A DNA stretch of 64,000 nt from Aptenodytes patagonicus (taxonomy: Eukaryota; Chordata; Aves; Sphenisciformes; Spheniscidae): contig NC_134973.1 in NCBI RefSeq assembly GCF_965638725.1, positions 6,010,491-6,074,490 on the forward strand, given 5' to 3'. Of the stretch, positions 46,540-59,441 are shown one piece after another (position 1 is the first letter of the stretch; each line of letters starts with the position of its first letter). Under the pieces are notes generated by a model, which saw nothing but the letters and a program-made list of their open reading frames with translations, ran no database searches and had not been told where the DNA came from. Both the position numbers and the translations under genes were made by a program.

Positions 46540-49500
46540 CTGGAAAGAGAAAAGGGGCAGTGAGGAAAGAAAAAGCACAAAGCCCCACCCTACCCACTAA
46601 TGTAATTCAGATCCAAATAGATGGCCAAGATAAGGCAAGATGAGAGTAGTTACCAGAACAGCGTCAGTTTCCAAGACACCAGTGCCATCCCCAGTTATAT
46701 GTGGTTTATACACAGGCCACATTAAATGAACCACAGGGGGAAAGTCTCCCACCCCAGCAAGCTAGTGTGTTATTCCCACACCAGCTAGCTTTTCCATTCA
46801 GAGCAGATTCCCTGGATGGATGTGATCTGCCAGTACAAATCTGGCTAAATAGGAAAAAGCAAGGTACTTACAGTGGTGCAGAACCTCCATCATCATCTTC
46901 ACATTCAGGACAGCATAGAAAGAAAGAACGAACAGCGTCAGGGAAGAGCATTAAGAAGTAATCTCTGCCACCTCTTAAAACTCTGGGGACTGCATTCCAG
47001 ACAGGTTACTGGATATACTGGATACTACTGCCTGCACAGGACTGAACCCAAAAGGTCATCTCACCCACAGGGCTCCTCTTTTGCCAGGGCCTGGCAGAGC
47101 AGGGGGCTACTCCTTACCAGAACACTACCACCCCCTGCGGGAGTTTTAAGCTGCTTCTTGTCTAAGCTTAGACAAGGCACAAACTTAGACATAAGCTCCT
47201 GTTCCGCAGTTGCTTCTGTTGGCACAGGGTAGGCTCGGCTCACAGGATAACCAAGTTACCACCCCCACCCCCCACCAACTGGCAGAGGTCAGGTCTGGCA
47301 CCTCATTAACCCCGAGGCACACCCGAGACTACCCCAGGAGGCCACAGAAGTAGAATTACACAGGGAAGCATCTGGGCAGTCTCTGAAGCAGCTCTGCTGA
47401 CTGGTAACATCTGTTTAACATTTGCACCCTGTGTATCCTCAGCATACCAGCCAATCTTCCCACCACCAGCACTTAAAACTGGAAAAGAGAGCCACAGATC
47501 CACCCAGCGAGACAGCACAGCCGCCACTGATCTACCTGCTGCTCTCACCCCTTCAGCACCACTAATTCAGATGGCTCCCAGATCTGAGCACAGTCTTCAA
47601 CAGCAAGTAAAGGGGAATCCAGGATTGGGGATTAAAGGATGTTTCAGGAATGAGGCTTTAAGCATCAGCAGCAGTACGCCCTTCTTCCTCCCCACACATT
47701 TTGTGAAATCAAAATAAACACACTGCACACCACATTCTTGCTACACTGAGAAGCACAGCTAAGAAAACATCTCTGCCAACACATGCCAAGCCCTGGGGCC
47801 TTTCACCAGCTCCTTGCAATCTGCCACCTTCCAACAGAAGGCTCCCCATCATCTCTTCCACAGTCCAGGCTCCCCTCAAATGGCACCAAGAGGTGAGGCC
47901 CACGCTCTAAGCATTGGGACTGCCTTGGGCACCAAGATCTGCATACAGCTGGTGAGAGGACAGATGCAGAAACATGGCTGGAACTATCTTCTACTTACCA
48001 TTTGAGGTGGCACCCAGCAGCAGAGAAGGGAAGAGTGGAAAGATAACACCAGCAAGGATATCACACCATACACAGGCCAGACTCTCCCCATCCCAGGTAA
48101 CAGGGAGCAGCCAATTCACAGCCATGTACCATGAGGAACAGCATTTGTCCGAGCTGGCTCAGCAATGCCTTACTGTTACCTCCTCTCAAGAGGGGCAAAG
48201 CTACAAAGACTTTCGGGACACATAACCACTTCACACCAGGAAAGCGTAAAGCTGTGTGTTCGTCAAACAGGCATGATGCTGTATCCTCATCCACAAGCAC
48301 TCAGGAACCTGAGCTTAAGAGCTCTGGCCAAGGAGCATCAGGACACTTCAGTATACACGCCCTGTCTTTGTCTGTCAAAGCATCTGCTACAGCTCTGACA
48401 GATCAGCACTCAACATGGTCTGGATCAGGCTGATGTCATCAGAAGCCAGATCACTCAACACACACAGGCTATAGTTTTTTTGCTGGAAGATGCAGCTACA
48501 ACATCCTTAAGAAGATACCTGCCTTCCAGGCAAGAGTGTCAGAGGGCAAAGCATCTGCTTGTAAAACTGCCTTGAGTAGAATTCCCCAAGCCCTGTAGTC
48601 AGGGGAGGGATATTTAGTTTTCGTCCCTCTGCTGCACCTCACACCACTCAGCCTACCTGATGTGCTGTTCCCTAGCAGAGGGCTAAGGAGCCTGACCCAG
48701 CAAGCAGGAAGGATACCACGCATTTACACTTCATTGTTAACTGGATCAGATAAGGAAGGGGTGGCTGGGCTAACACAATGCAGATTCTTACTGATAAGGA
48801 AAGGGAGGAGCCGATATTTCCAGAACAGATTAAAGATAGCACTAGGCTTTGAGGAAGTCTCAGGATGTGTGGATCTGAGGACCCAAAACAGATCCATGAA
48901 CTGAACCTGAATTAAGCTAAGCCTGGTCTTATGGAGCCACTGACACAGTCCCCAACTTTTGCAGCACCAGAAAAGCTCTACTACTTATTCAGTAATCAGC
49001 TTCTCCAGAATGTTAGCTGCCAAAGAAAACTCAGTCCTGCAGACGCTCAGGTGAAGCACTTGAGCAAAGTACAGAGGAACTGGTAAGACAAAGGGTCAGG
49101 CTGACCTGCACTGAATCTTATCTTGCTCCAGATCCAAAGCACAGCTCGCTGAAGGACTGTCAGAAACAGTGCAATTACTTGCAACTTCATGGCTAAAGTA
49201 GCCTGGTAAAGACTATCATGGTTTTACAAGAAGCACCCTGAGAAGCAGCCCTCAAATTAATGCCCATCTGACAAAGGGAACTCCAAGTTCTCTACAAGAA
49301 CATTTTGCCTGCACCCTACAAGTTATTTGGTCTCCCCAGATTTAACCCCAGGCACCTCTTACCATCAAGAACCTCATCTGGCTTCCTCCTCTTCTCATAG
49401 ATGAAGATGATGGTGACAAGAACAAGGACTTCTGCCACAATACCCAGGAAGGGCCAGAGCGCTGCCAGGCGGCTGCGTACACGCAGGTTTACCGTAGCAC

Positions 49501-52500
49501 CACCAAAGCCATAGGAGTTGGTGGCATTGCAGTGGTAGTCACCCGTATCCTCCTCAATATTCAGTTTAAGAATGCGTAACTCTGTCTTGTTGCCACTGGA
49601 CTTGATAATGTATCGACCAGAACCATTGATGATGGGCTGGAGGGAGAAAGAGACAGCTCTCAGGGCAGTGCTGACATGAGGGGAGCTGCTCACTTACCAT
49701 GCATGGTCCTACCACTACAGAAATCCTCCTTGCCATGGCACTGAGGAGGCTACTCTGAAATAGCTAATTCTGATGGGACGAGGTCCTCCACCTCTTTGCT
49801 GGGAAGTAGGGTAGGCAGAAGGGGAGAAAGAGCAAACCACAGCACTTACTTCTTGACCATTTTTGTACCAGACCCAAGAGCCGACAGGGGGGAAAGAAGG
49901 ATTCTTGCAGGTCAGAACGCCTGTGTCCCCCTCATTCCCATGCTCAGACTTCTTGTATGCCATCACTTGGGGTGAAACTACAGCAAGAGAAAAAGAAAAT
50001 CAGACACCTCATTCTAGAAAACACAGAAGATTTGTACTCCCTGCAGTCCACCTAGCCAGAATCAAAGAAAGTTACCCATAAAGCTTGACTTCAGTTTAAG
50101 AAATGCGTTAGTGGGTGTATTCCCCTCACGTGCCCATTGTTTGGCATTTTCACAGAGGAAAGCACGTCGAGCTGCTTCAAGGAAGGCTCGAACAGATTTG
50201 TCCACCAGGTATTATCCCTCTCCCATTATTCTTGTGGGAACATGCCCACAGCAGAAGGCCTGATTTAATGCAAGGTCTAAGAGCTGACCCTACAGACACT
50301 TTAGCTGCCTGATAAAATGGAGCTGCCTCACAGAGCAAGTCTGGTAGTACACATGTAGAGTCCTGCAGCCTTGTTAGTAAGGGCTAGAAGCAACTTTTCA
50401 AGAAGCTGAAAAGATACCAAAGTAAAGTGTTCAGAAGATCACAGCTTCCCCACTCCCCTCCTCAGACTCAGGAGCAAACATATGAAGTTACCTGAAATAT
50501 TCACTTGTCCTTTTATCACCGGGCTTCCTTTGTAGATGCATTCATAGACACCAGAGTGCTCTTCCATCTTCCCCTCGATTCTACCAAAAACCAGGATGCC
50601 AGATAAGCATTCAGCACAACTGACTTATCCACAAACAGATACTAAACTCCAGACCCATGGAAACAGACATCTATAAGCATCAGCAATTTCCTCCATAGGC
50701 AATTTCTCCCATTCCAGTGCCAGTATTTACGCTCCACCATGTACCTACAGCAACCCAACTCTTCACCCTTCTCTCCCCACACATTGAGGATGGCAGAAGA
50801 GGATTTCACATACAGGTCTGTCAAGTCGGTGATCACTGAGACCTCCTGATCTTGTGTCCTGAATCCTGAAAACCAGCAGCTTTCACTCCCTAACCCAAAG
50901 CACTCTTGCCATCAGGGACTCTACAAAGGGAAAAAAATTAAGACCTAGACTGTTAGCTAGTATAGATGAAGAAAACCAGGAGCACCGGGACAACATTACA
51001 CCATCACCAGGTGCAGTGCCATATGTACACTTCAGAAGTGGCCAACTCCATGCTCTTCCCTCTTCCATACAGATCCCAGGCTCATTAAAAAAAAAATCAC
51101 ACCCTACTGAACAAAGCCAACAGAATCTGTAGTGCAGCAAGAGTCCTCTAGTTAGCACAACCCAGGACACAGCCACACACCTCACGTAAGACATCAGCTC
51201 TGCAGTTCACCTCTAAAGGAGACAGGCAAGGAGCTTAGGACAACAGATTCAGAAGGCAGCTATTCTTCCCATGCAGGAAAGCCCACTGAAACACATGGCA
51301 AAGCAGTGGCAAAGAAACACCCAGGCTGGCTTACTCTGGATTGATCCAAGCGTAGGGAGAACTCTCCCATTTTCCTTTTTGTAAAGCTGCTGCAATGAGA
51401 TTTAGTGGATTATGCTGCACTACAACAAACATCTCATTCTGCAGCTTAGTAATACACACTCGAGGGAAGGGGCAGGCAAAGTTGCAGTCCCATGGCTGCA
51501 CTGGGACAACAGGCTGTTTGTTCGTTGTGCTGTGCATGGCGCTTCCCACTTCCAAAAACCACTCAGCTATGGAATTGAGGTCACGCGAGGGAGGCTGGGT
51601 TATAAATACTTTAATCCTTGTTCAGCTCCCTGTTGCTATGGGGAGACAGGCACGTCGGCACTGCCATACAAAAGGACATGATGCCTCTACAGCTGCTGGG
51701 TCAGTGCCAGCCAGGCCTGACTGTAATCAAAAAGGAAAGCTCACTGCACTGTTACAATAAGGCTGGTATTCCCGCTTCTGCTCAGCTACACCCTGCAAGC
51801 AGTTTCTGAGCATTGACCATAACTTGCAAGCAGCTTCCCAGCTTGTTCTGTAAGAATGGCTGGACTTTGGAAAGGTACATAAAAGCCAAAGGCAGAGACA
51901 ACATACGCTGGAGTCTCTCATTCCACACACGGTCTCTGGGGAGCAGGGAGCTGATGTCCTGCCCAGAGCAGGGGTCCCTCAAAGCTCTAGGAAAGCAGCT
52001 CCAGCACACTGATGTCAGTGCAGAAGGACGGTGCAGACACAGGCCAGGCGGCAGCCCCAGTTGCACACTGCACCTGACAAACCAACAGAGCCCAGCTGAA
52101 CACCTGCATAAAAACATGAAGCAGCAGAACTTCTCTTACTAAGAGGATGTGTGGGGCATATAACTTCACCTTCCTCCTCCTTTTTGCCCCTTCCTCCCCT
52201 TAAAGGAGAAAATGTTGGGCCTTACCAGAAGTTTGTTTAGCTCATCTTATGTTCCAAAGTTTAAAAGCCTACATTTTCAGCTAGACTGCAAGCACTTAGC
52301 TTTGGGTTCAGCTGATAGGAAACATTAACTGCCTCTGGTAAAAACCTGTCCCCGGTGTTCAGATTCTTATCTGACCTTGCCCCTGACACTCACGTGTAAC
52401 TGGTGAAAGTACTTGACTCCGTGTCTGTTTGAAGTATCTTGTCCCCATGCATCCATTCATGACCCTCGATGGCAGGGTAAGGCGCAGTCATGTTACAGGT

Positions 52501-55500
52501 GAGGATCAGCTTGCCAGAAATGCCAGTTACATGAGCTTTGATGTCTGGACCTGCATTCGTGAATAATTCGATTGAAGTTAACATGCGGTATTCCAAAGGT
52601 CACGTGCCTGCCCAAGAACCTTTAATGCAAAACCCACAGCTCCTTTTCTCTATCATAGCTTTCACTTACCTTTGCAAACAGTTTCCTACCAGAACTGATA
52701 CCAGCACAGGAGAGACTTGAAAAACAGGTGACTAGGGCCTGATTGCACCTAGCAATAACCAATGCTTACCCTGCAGCTGCTCCCACCATGAGCAGGATCA
52801 CTGCCGTGTGCTCTGGGTAGTTTTGAGTCCCTGCTGTCCCTACAATGGGTGCAGCTCGAGCAGAGCTAAGTGCTCAATAAGCAATGGAAAAGGTCATACT
52901 GTGAAGGGCAGAGTACGGCTCTCTGCTTTTATGAGCCACTATAGCACTCGCTGTGTCAACACCTTCCAGAATCTGAGCAGACTTAGACACCTCCAGGTAA
53001 CATAACTGATGGCAGTCAAGACCCTCTGTTGTGAGGGGTAGCAAACAAGACCATATGCAAGCAATATGTGCATCATCTGATGCAGCCCAAAATAATATAG
53101 TTAGATTTACTCCAGGGAGAACACACAGAACCGTGACTCCAAAAGGTCCTGGGCCTCCACGTGCCAAGCAGCAGTAAATTATGCAACATAAGATGACTCG
53201 GGCATTTCTTCTTGTAGAAAGCAGTCCAAGAAAACAGCTGCCATTAGCAGCACCATTACACAGCCCTGGTGGCACTACAGTTCCTGTCCTTCCTCCCAAT
53301 CTCAGTCTCTTGGAAGGAACAATTTTTGCACAGGGCTGACAGGCATTTTGCTTTTCCTCCTACCCAAATTCCACCAGAAGAAGGTTCTGCTGGAGTTCTG
53401 TATTCCCTGGCTCATTTATGCTGAAAAGACTGCTACACTGCTCTGCTAACTTCAGGATTCATGGTAAGACCTTAGCAGGATGTTAAATTCCCTCACACTG
53501 GCCCAGGTTTCTATTACTCAAAGCAGCTGCCTGTTAGCTCCAGAGTTCGACTGCCAGCTCTGTAAGCAGAGGGAATCTGGTCACTTCCACAGGACAAGCA
53601 ACTACATCACATTCAGTGTCACACAGACACGGCCATTTCAAAAACGGTTGCATCTCAGGAAACTCAAAGCAGGTTTTGTTCCCCACAGCTTGTATCACTA
53701 GCAAGAAAGCGAGCTTAAAGCAAGACTGTTCACAGGAGCAGAAGCTGTACGAGCTGTAGGGAAGGGCTGGTTTGTCAGTGGCGGTTAGGGCAGAATCTAC
53801 CACAGAATCAAGACTCAATTCTGCAAGCCAGCACCGGGACTCAGAGGCACTCGGGAATAAGCAGTAGGTTCCAGGTCTTTGGCTCCAGAAAAGGCGCGGG
53901 ATTGCCAAAGGGCATTTTGGTTGGGAAGCCACAACCCTTTTTGAGCAGGGCCATTTCGGGTCAAGTCACAGGTGGTGAGGGAGATGACAGAGGGTGGGAG
54001 TCTCTCAGTTCTACAGCTGGGGTGGGAGGGTGAGGGGAGCTTTCGGGAGCAACAGGACACGGGTGCAGGGGTGAGCATGGCAGGAGACTCAAGACATCGG
54101 TGTCCGAGCAAGTGCCAAGGCCTCAGTGTGGCCACTCACGTTCGATGACAAAAACGTTTGCCTGGGAACGGATCCACTTGACTTTGGGGCTCTTCGACAA
54201 GTGGTTGCGGTCAGGGTCGTTGCTAGCCCGGCACTCATACATGCCCGAGTCGTCGCTTGTGAGGTTTGCGATGTAGATGGTACTGGTAGAGTGCAGGTTG
54301 TAGGTGGCGTTGATTTTGACACGGTCCTGCCGTGCGCCATCCCAGAGCTGAGCATAGGTCTCATTTGGCTCGTTTCCCTCAAACCACCACTGGATCTCAG
54401 GGATAGGATTGCCAATCGCCTCGCAGTACAACTCGACGCTGTCCTGAGTCAGTCTCTTTTGAGACAGCGGTGACTTTATAAAACCAGCTATGAGTTGAAG
54501 AGGTATTAGTGCAAAGTGTTAGTGCAAAGCAAGAATTCACCCTCTACAAGCAAAAAAAAATTCAGCCATTGAGAAGAGGCCACATACAATCTTCAGATCA
54601 GTGTACTCTTCCCTCTCCCGCCCTCCACGTTCTCTGAACTCTGCCCAGCTCGGACAGGGCTGTTATTTTGAATTCTTGCATCTCCAGCCAACAACACTTC
54701 CTGCAACTCCGCTGCAAAACCAGAACATACAAACCAGCACATAGTATTTGCCACTATCGAAACAAGAAACCCACAGCAGTCATGGCATTGTCTGCCTTCT
54801 GCAAGGGACGGCGTTATGGCATGATGTTCACTGGGGCAGACCAAGAGCCTGCGACACTTCCCCGGTCTCCAAGCACCTTCAGTTCAGGACGAAGACAGCA
54901 ACACATTTTTTGTTGCACGGGCTTACCCAGCCTCCATGGTCCCCACACAATTTTAGCACGCCCTGTGCTCTGGCAAGGCCAAAAGCCCCCACCTCAGGTT
55001 GCAACAGAAGGCCAGCAGCAGCAAGGTAGGACAACCCCGTTCGTGTGTCCCACTGCAGAGGACGGGCAGCACCTTTGCTAGGTGGCTGTGGACGGCAGCA
55101 CCCACTGCTAGACGTACCAATACTCTTTGCTGGCCTCGTCTGCCAGGCCTCACGGCACTGCCCCAGCTCTCACACACTTGTTTCATCACTCCGCTCACTA
55201 AGATGCCTGGCAGATACTTTTAAACACAATATTAAGATAACAGCTTTTTTGGGGGAGAGGAATGTCTTGCAGTCTGCAAGATGTTGCAAGCCAGGTGAGG
55301 AAATGTGTAACATTCATTGTCATACAAACAGTGAAATCAGACTTTTTATCTCAGGCAAGATAACTTTGCAGAGCTAAATTAGTAATAAACAGATTAAAAG
55401 CACAAGAAGCAGCTGCAGCCCAGAACTACGGTATTTTTCAAACTGCTCTTGCGGTGAGAGGCCAGAGGGTTCAGCTTTTGAAAACAGACAGTCCAAAGGT

Positions 55501-58500
55501 AGGTCCGTGAGCCACTGGACTGCAGAAAGCTGAGCTGCCAAACATCTTTAGGCTACTAGCCAGACCCAGCAGAGCCACAGCGACCAGCAGTCCCCAGGTG
55601 CAAACTGCCCAAGTCATTACAAGGCAGTGGGGAGAAGGGCAGGGCCCCAGGGGAGCTGTTCTTGGAGGGGGCAGGAAGGGAGGCTCTAGCAACATCGCTT
55701 CGGGAAAAGACATCATTCACGGGTCAAGGTTACTTACGTGACTCAACCGCAGTCAGATTTAAGAAGAACTAGTTAAGCTTGCGACACGTCCTTCCTGCAC
55801 GCTGACTGCACTTCAGACGTGCCAACAGTGGGCTTACAGGGCATCCCGCACACCAAGACGGCTTCCAGGAAATTAATTTATTAAGCACTTAAAGTTCATG
55901 ATCATATACAACCCTCCATATATGTACCATGACCTACAGGCACAAAGGAGGTGGGTTTGGGAGCAAATTTTTTGTTTGTTTTTCGAATGCCTGAAGATGT
56001 TTTAATAAGAAATCCTATGACCATTTTTTGTGAGCGTAGAAACAAATCAGTATTACAAAACCAAGTTTGCTCAAACTCAAGAAAAATACAAGTAAGTCTG
56101 CAAGGCAAAGTTTCAGAGTCCTAAATAAATCAATTCCACATTTCTCAAAGGAAAAATTAGTTTTGCATACTAAATCTTTAAAAGTCTGGAAGAATAAACA
56201 TGCTTGGACAAGGAAGGAGAGATCTGACCCTCACCTGAGACCAAGACGCTTTTAGGAAAAGGCCGATACTGAAAACTGAGGTACCTTAAAACAGAGGCCT
56301 GAGTGTAACTGGAGGGCTAAAAAACTCTTGCTATTTCACACACCGACCGCAGTACTGCTGGTTACATTCAGAAATGCGCTGTTCAACAACACTTTTGCAG
56401 AGGTTTCAAGGTTTCCAAGGGACTCTGGATGACAGAGTTGTACCAGAGACACCAGAATGGTGATCTTGAACTGATTTTAAAAAAAGTGGTAGGTGACGGG
56501 GGTCCCAAAAGACGTATGGAGGTATCAGCTATAAGCAACTTTCACACGCTGAGTTTCACTTCTAGAACAACTGACCTGTGTGCCAAATGGGTTTTTTTAC
56601 ACCACAGGCCTGTGATTAAACACTCCCAAACACCTAATTTTGAAAAGTCATAGAACTGACTACAGCACTTGTAAAAGCCTGTCCCATTTTAACTACAGCC
56701 TGATTTAAAATGGGAGCTAGTAAAGATCAAGGGATTTTTTTACAGATACAAGGTGATTATTGTATGCTGACAAAATAAGCTGTTGCAAGGTTATTTGCTC
56801 TGAGTTAGAGGGCACTTCACACAGTTCAGACAGGCTAAAAAGCTTCAGCAAGCAGTAACAACAGCAAGTACCATTTGCATTCACATGGGATTAATATCCC
56901 CCCTCCTCCCAACACAAAGCAGACCAGGCAATCAAAATCCCGGGCACTCGAGGCTGGGGAAAGCGCCTGCTGAGTCCAGAGGCGTACGAGCACAGCCAGC
57001 ATCAACCCACTGGAATTGATCAGAGATATTCAAATGTTTTCCAAATGCTGATGGGCTGCAAGTTGAAACCAGCTCACAAAAACCAGACTTCACAGAACTG
57101 AGCTGGACGCTTCTCTCGGGCGCAGTGTGGTATCTGATCAAGCTGGCCAGCGGTGAAGGCAGACAAGACCAGATAACGTTCTCCCGAGTCACCTTCAAAC
57201 TAAAAACAACCTCTCCCTCCCTAGCAGAGGGAGGAGTCCTCGTGGTGTAAACAACATCTGCGAGCCCGGGGACAACGCTCGGGGCAGCCAAGCCTGGCAG
57301 GAGCCTGCACTGTCCCACAGGGTACACTCTCCTCCCTGGCATGACCTTTGTTTCTTGGCCTCAGAAGGGGATCTATGAGGCTCTGACACTTTTTGCCATT
57401 TCCACTAATAGCTATAAAATCTACTCTCCCCTTAAGTTTCGCATAACAAGGCAGTCACTACACAACCACGTCAAAGGCAAGTGCTTTCAGTCAGGATACC
57501 TCCTCCTGAGGGCACAGAGTCCAAGCACACACCTACCTACACTTCAGCCACTTGTTCTGTGTGGCGAGTTACCAAAAGTCGAGATGCTGCAGATTAAAAG
57601 GACCATCTCTCATGCAGTCTGCTCCATAAAGCCAAATCTAAACACTGTCGAGAGGTAAAACCCCTCACTTTCCAGCCCCCCCACCCTGCTTACTTGAAGA
57701 ATCAGCATTGTTACACGCCAAGCCCAAGGGCATCACAGCCAGGGCAGGACACGCACGTTGCACAACCGACGGGCCTGCGGAGCAGCTCTTCCTTCTGAGG
57801 CTTTTCAGACCAAGGATAGAAATAGCCTTCTCCACATCTCATTTGCGTCAATCCCTTTAGAGAAGCCATTGCTCAGTGCGGCAGGGGGAGCAGGAAGCTG
57901 CCAACATGGGCCGTTTCGGGTTAGTTTATGAAACTCGCATTCTACCCTCAGCGTGAAGTTTAGGAGAAGGCTCTCCCCTGCCCTCCTCTTCTGCAGCATT
58001 AAAATGCAACTCTGCTGCAAGGAAATATGGGAGCAGACACTTCTGTCGCTACCCCTGGATTTTTCAGAATTCTCCCACTCTTTTGCTTCAGTATTTGGGT
58101 TTGGCTCTACTACACTGAAGTAAGCCTGATACCACAAACAGGCTACAAATTTTTTAGTACCTGATATGCTGAACAGCCAGAAACAGCAGCCTACCACTCA
58201 CAATAAAACAGAGCCTTTACCATCAGCACCTCCTGCACCAGGTCTGAATCAGAGACTGGAGTCCTCTGGGCAAAAATCTGCTGTTTGCCAAGGCAGCCTG
58301 CTCACCTGAGGCTCTGAACACACCAATCAGCCAGGCTCCTTTGATGCTAGCTCAAGAAGTGAGGAAATGAAATGTTAGAGCAACAGCACACAGCAAATCC
58401 CGGCTCGTTTGGGGTTGTGCTTTTAAGTACCCAACAACAGGCTGCTGTAATTCCCAGCGCTGCATCCAGCTTCCAACTGCACATCATAAATGGCCGGAGA

Positions 58501-59441
58501 CCAAGAGCAGGCATTGTTTCCTCATCAGGGGATTATCAACTTAAGTGTCATGTGAACATCTTTAAGGTTTTAAAGCCCAGAGATCTGTTACTCCTCACAA
58601 GCCCCGGAAACCGGAGAAGTGGCTGCGGGGAATAAACGGTCTCATTTTTACCACGGGGAAAGCGAGCCAGCACCGCTGGAAGCACCAGCGGACCGCGCCG
58701 TCTATCGGTTTAAGGGGACCGGCCTGCCCAAGGTGCGGCCCAGGAGCAGCGGACGGACCGCAGGACGCCAGCTCGCCGCGCTGAGGGGCCGAGCGGGGAC
58801 CGGGGCGAGCCGGCGCCGCCGGGCAGCGCGGACACCGAGCCCAGCCCAGCCGCTTCCCGGCCCCGCTCCCCGCCGGGCGCCCCCCCGCCCGCGCTCTGAG
58901 CCCCCCGGCAGCAGCGCAGGTTTGGGGCGCCCCCCCGCCACGCCCGCCCCCGCCCGGCCACGCCCGCCGCGCGACGTGCCTCGCCGCAGGGCCGCCGCCT
59001 GCCCGGCCCCGGCCGGCTCCAGCGCCGCTCCGCCCCCCGGCGGCGCCGCCCGAGCCCACCGCGGAGCCCCCCAGCCCCCCGCCCGCGGCCCCAGCCCCGT
59101 CCCCGGACCGAATGCTGCCCTACGGCGCCGAGACCCCCCGCCGGGCTCGCCTCCGGGCCCCCCCCCCCGAGCGCCTCCGGGCCGTCTCAGGGCGCCCCCG
59201 ACGCCCCTCCGACCTGGGCCGCCCCCCGGCCGCCTCCCCTCAGGGCTCCCCGGCCTAAAGCCGTCCCGGCCCGCCCCAGGCCGCCCCGAGCTCCCCAGCC
59301 CAGCCCGGCCCGGCCCAGCCAAGCTCTCCCCCCCCACCCCGGCTCCCGCCGTCCCGTACTTGTCCCCGCGACGCCGGCGGCCAGCCCGCCGAGGAGGAGC
59401 AGCGCCAGGAGGCCGCGCGGCCCCACCGCACCCGCCGCCAT
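46482..59441 (-). CDS. BSG: Basigin / CD147 (HT7, neurothelin), long retina-type form
   Basis: Type I membrane glycoprotein of the Ig superfamily. It chaperones monocarboxylate transporters MCT1/3/4 to the plasma membrane and is abundant at the blood-brain barrier and in retina. Eight exons join in phase to 386 aa. In order: signal peptide (GPRGLLALLLLGGLAAGVAG), Ig0 (Cys pair in VELYCEAIG and YECRASND), Ig1 (LILTCNMTAP, VYECIYKG), Ig2 (GVLTCKNPS, DYHCNATN), and a transmembrane segment near 326-348 (WPFLGIVAEVLVLVTIIFIY). The segment has the family's buried Glu and is followed by the basic EKRRKPDEV anchor and a DDDD/KDKNVRQRNAN tail. Several N-glycosylation sequons are present. Exon 2 is 348 bp and starts and ends in phase 1, so skipping it gives the common two-Ig form. 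The tail is what I recall for chicken. Confidence 0.99.
46872..46896 (-). CDS. BSG: BSG exon 7 (25-bp microexon)
   Basis: Codes only DDGGSAP plus split codons at both ends. A good GTAAGT donor and an AAG acceptor frame it, and skipping it would shift the frame. Confidence 0.92.
46897..49362 (-). other. BSG: BSG intron 6 (2.5 kb)
   Basis: Nothing recognisable beyond intron. Confidence 0.7.
49363..49636 (-). CDS. BSG: BSG exon 6 (Ig2 end, transmembrane)
   Basis: Codes PIINGSGRYIIKSSGNKTEL, the transmembrane helix and RRKPDEVLD. Ends in phase 1. Confidence 0.97.
49850..49977 (-). CDS. BSG: BSG exon 5 (Ig2, first half)
   Basis: Codes SPQVMAYKKSEHGNEGDTGV through WVWYKNGQE. Confidence 0.95.
50492..50580 (-). 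CDS. BSG: BSG exon 4 (Ig1, second half)
   Basis: Codes IEGKMEEHSGVYECIYKGSP through GQVNIS. The exon is too short to show as an open frame of its own; placed by phase and homology. Confidence 0.93.
50581..52393 (-). other. BSG: BSG intron 3 (1.8 kb)
   Basis: Nothing recognisable beyond intron. Confidence 0.7.
52394..52550 (-). CDS. BSG: BSG exon 3 (Ig1, first half)
   Basis: Codes PDIKAHVTGISGKLILTCNM through ESSTFTSY. Confidence 0.95.
52551..54139 (-). other. BSG: BSG intron 2 (1.6 kb)
   Basis: Nothing recognisable beyond intron. Confidence 0.7.
54140..54487 (-). CDS. BSG: BSG exon 2 (Ig0, cassette exon)
   Basis: Codes GFIKSPLSQKRLTQDSVELY through SQANVFVIE. Phase 1-1, so it can be skipped without a frameshift. 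In mammals this exon is retained mainly in photoreceptors. Confidence 0.96.
54488..59359 (-). other. BSG: BSG intron 1 (4.9 kb)
   Basis: Non-coding. The 55860-56760 part is unusually A/T-rich and has a same-strand AATAAA at 55877-55882. The last 0.8 kb next to exon 1 is CpG island. Confidence 0.7.
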
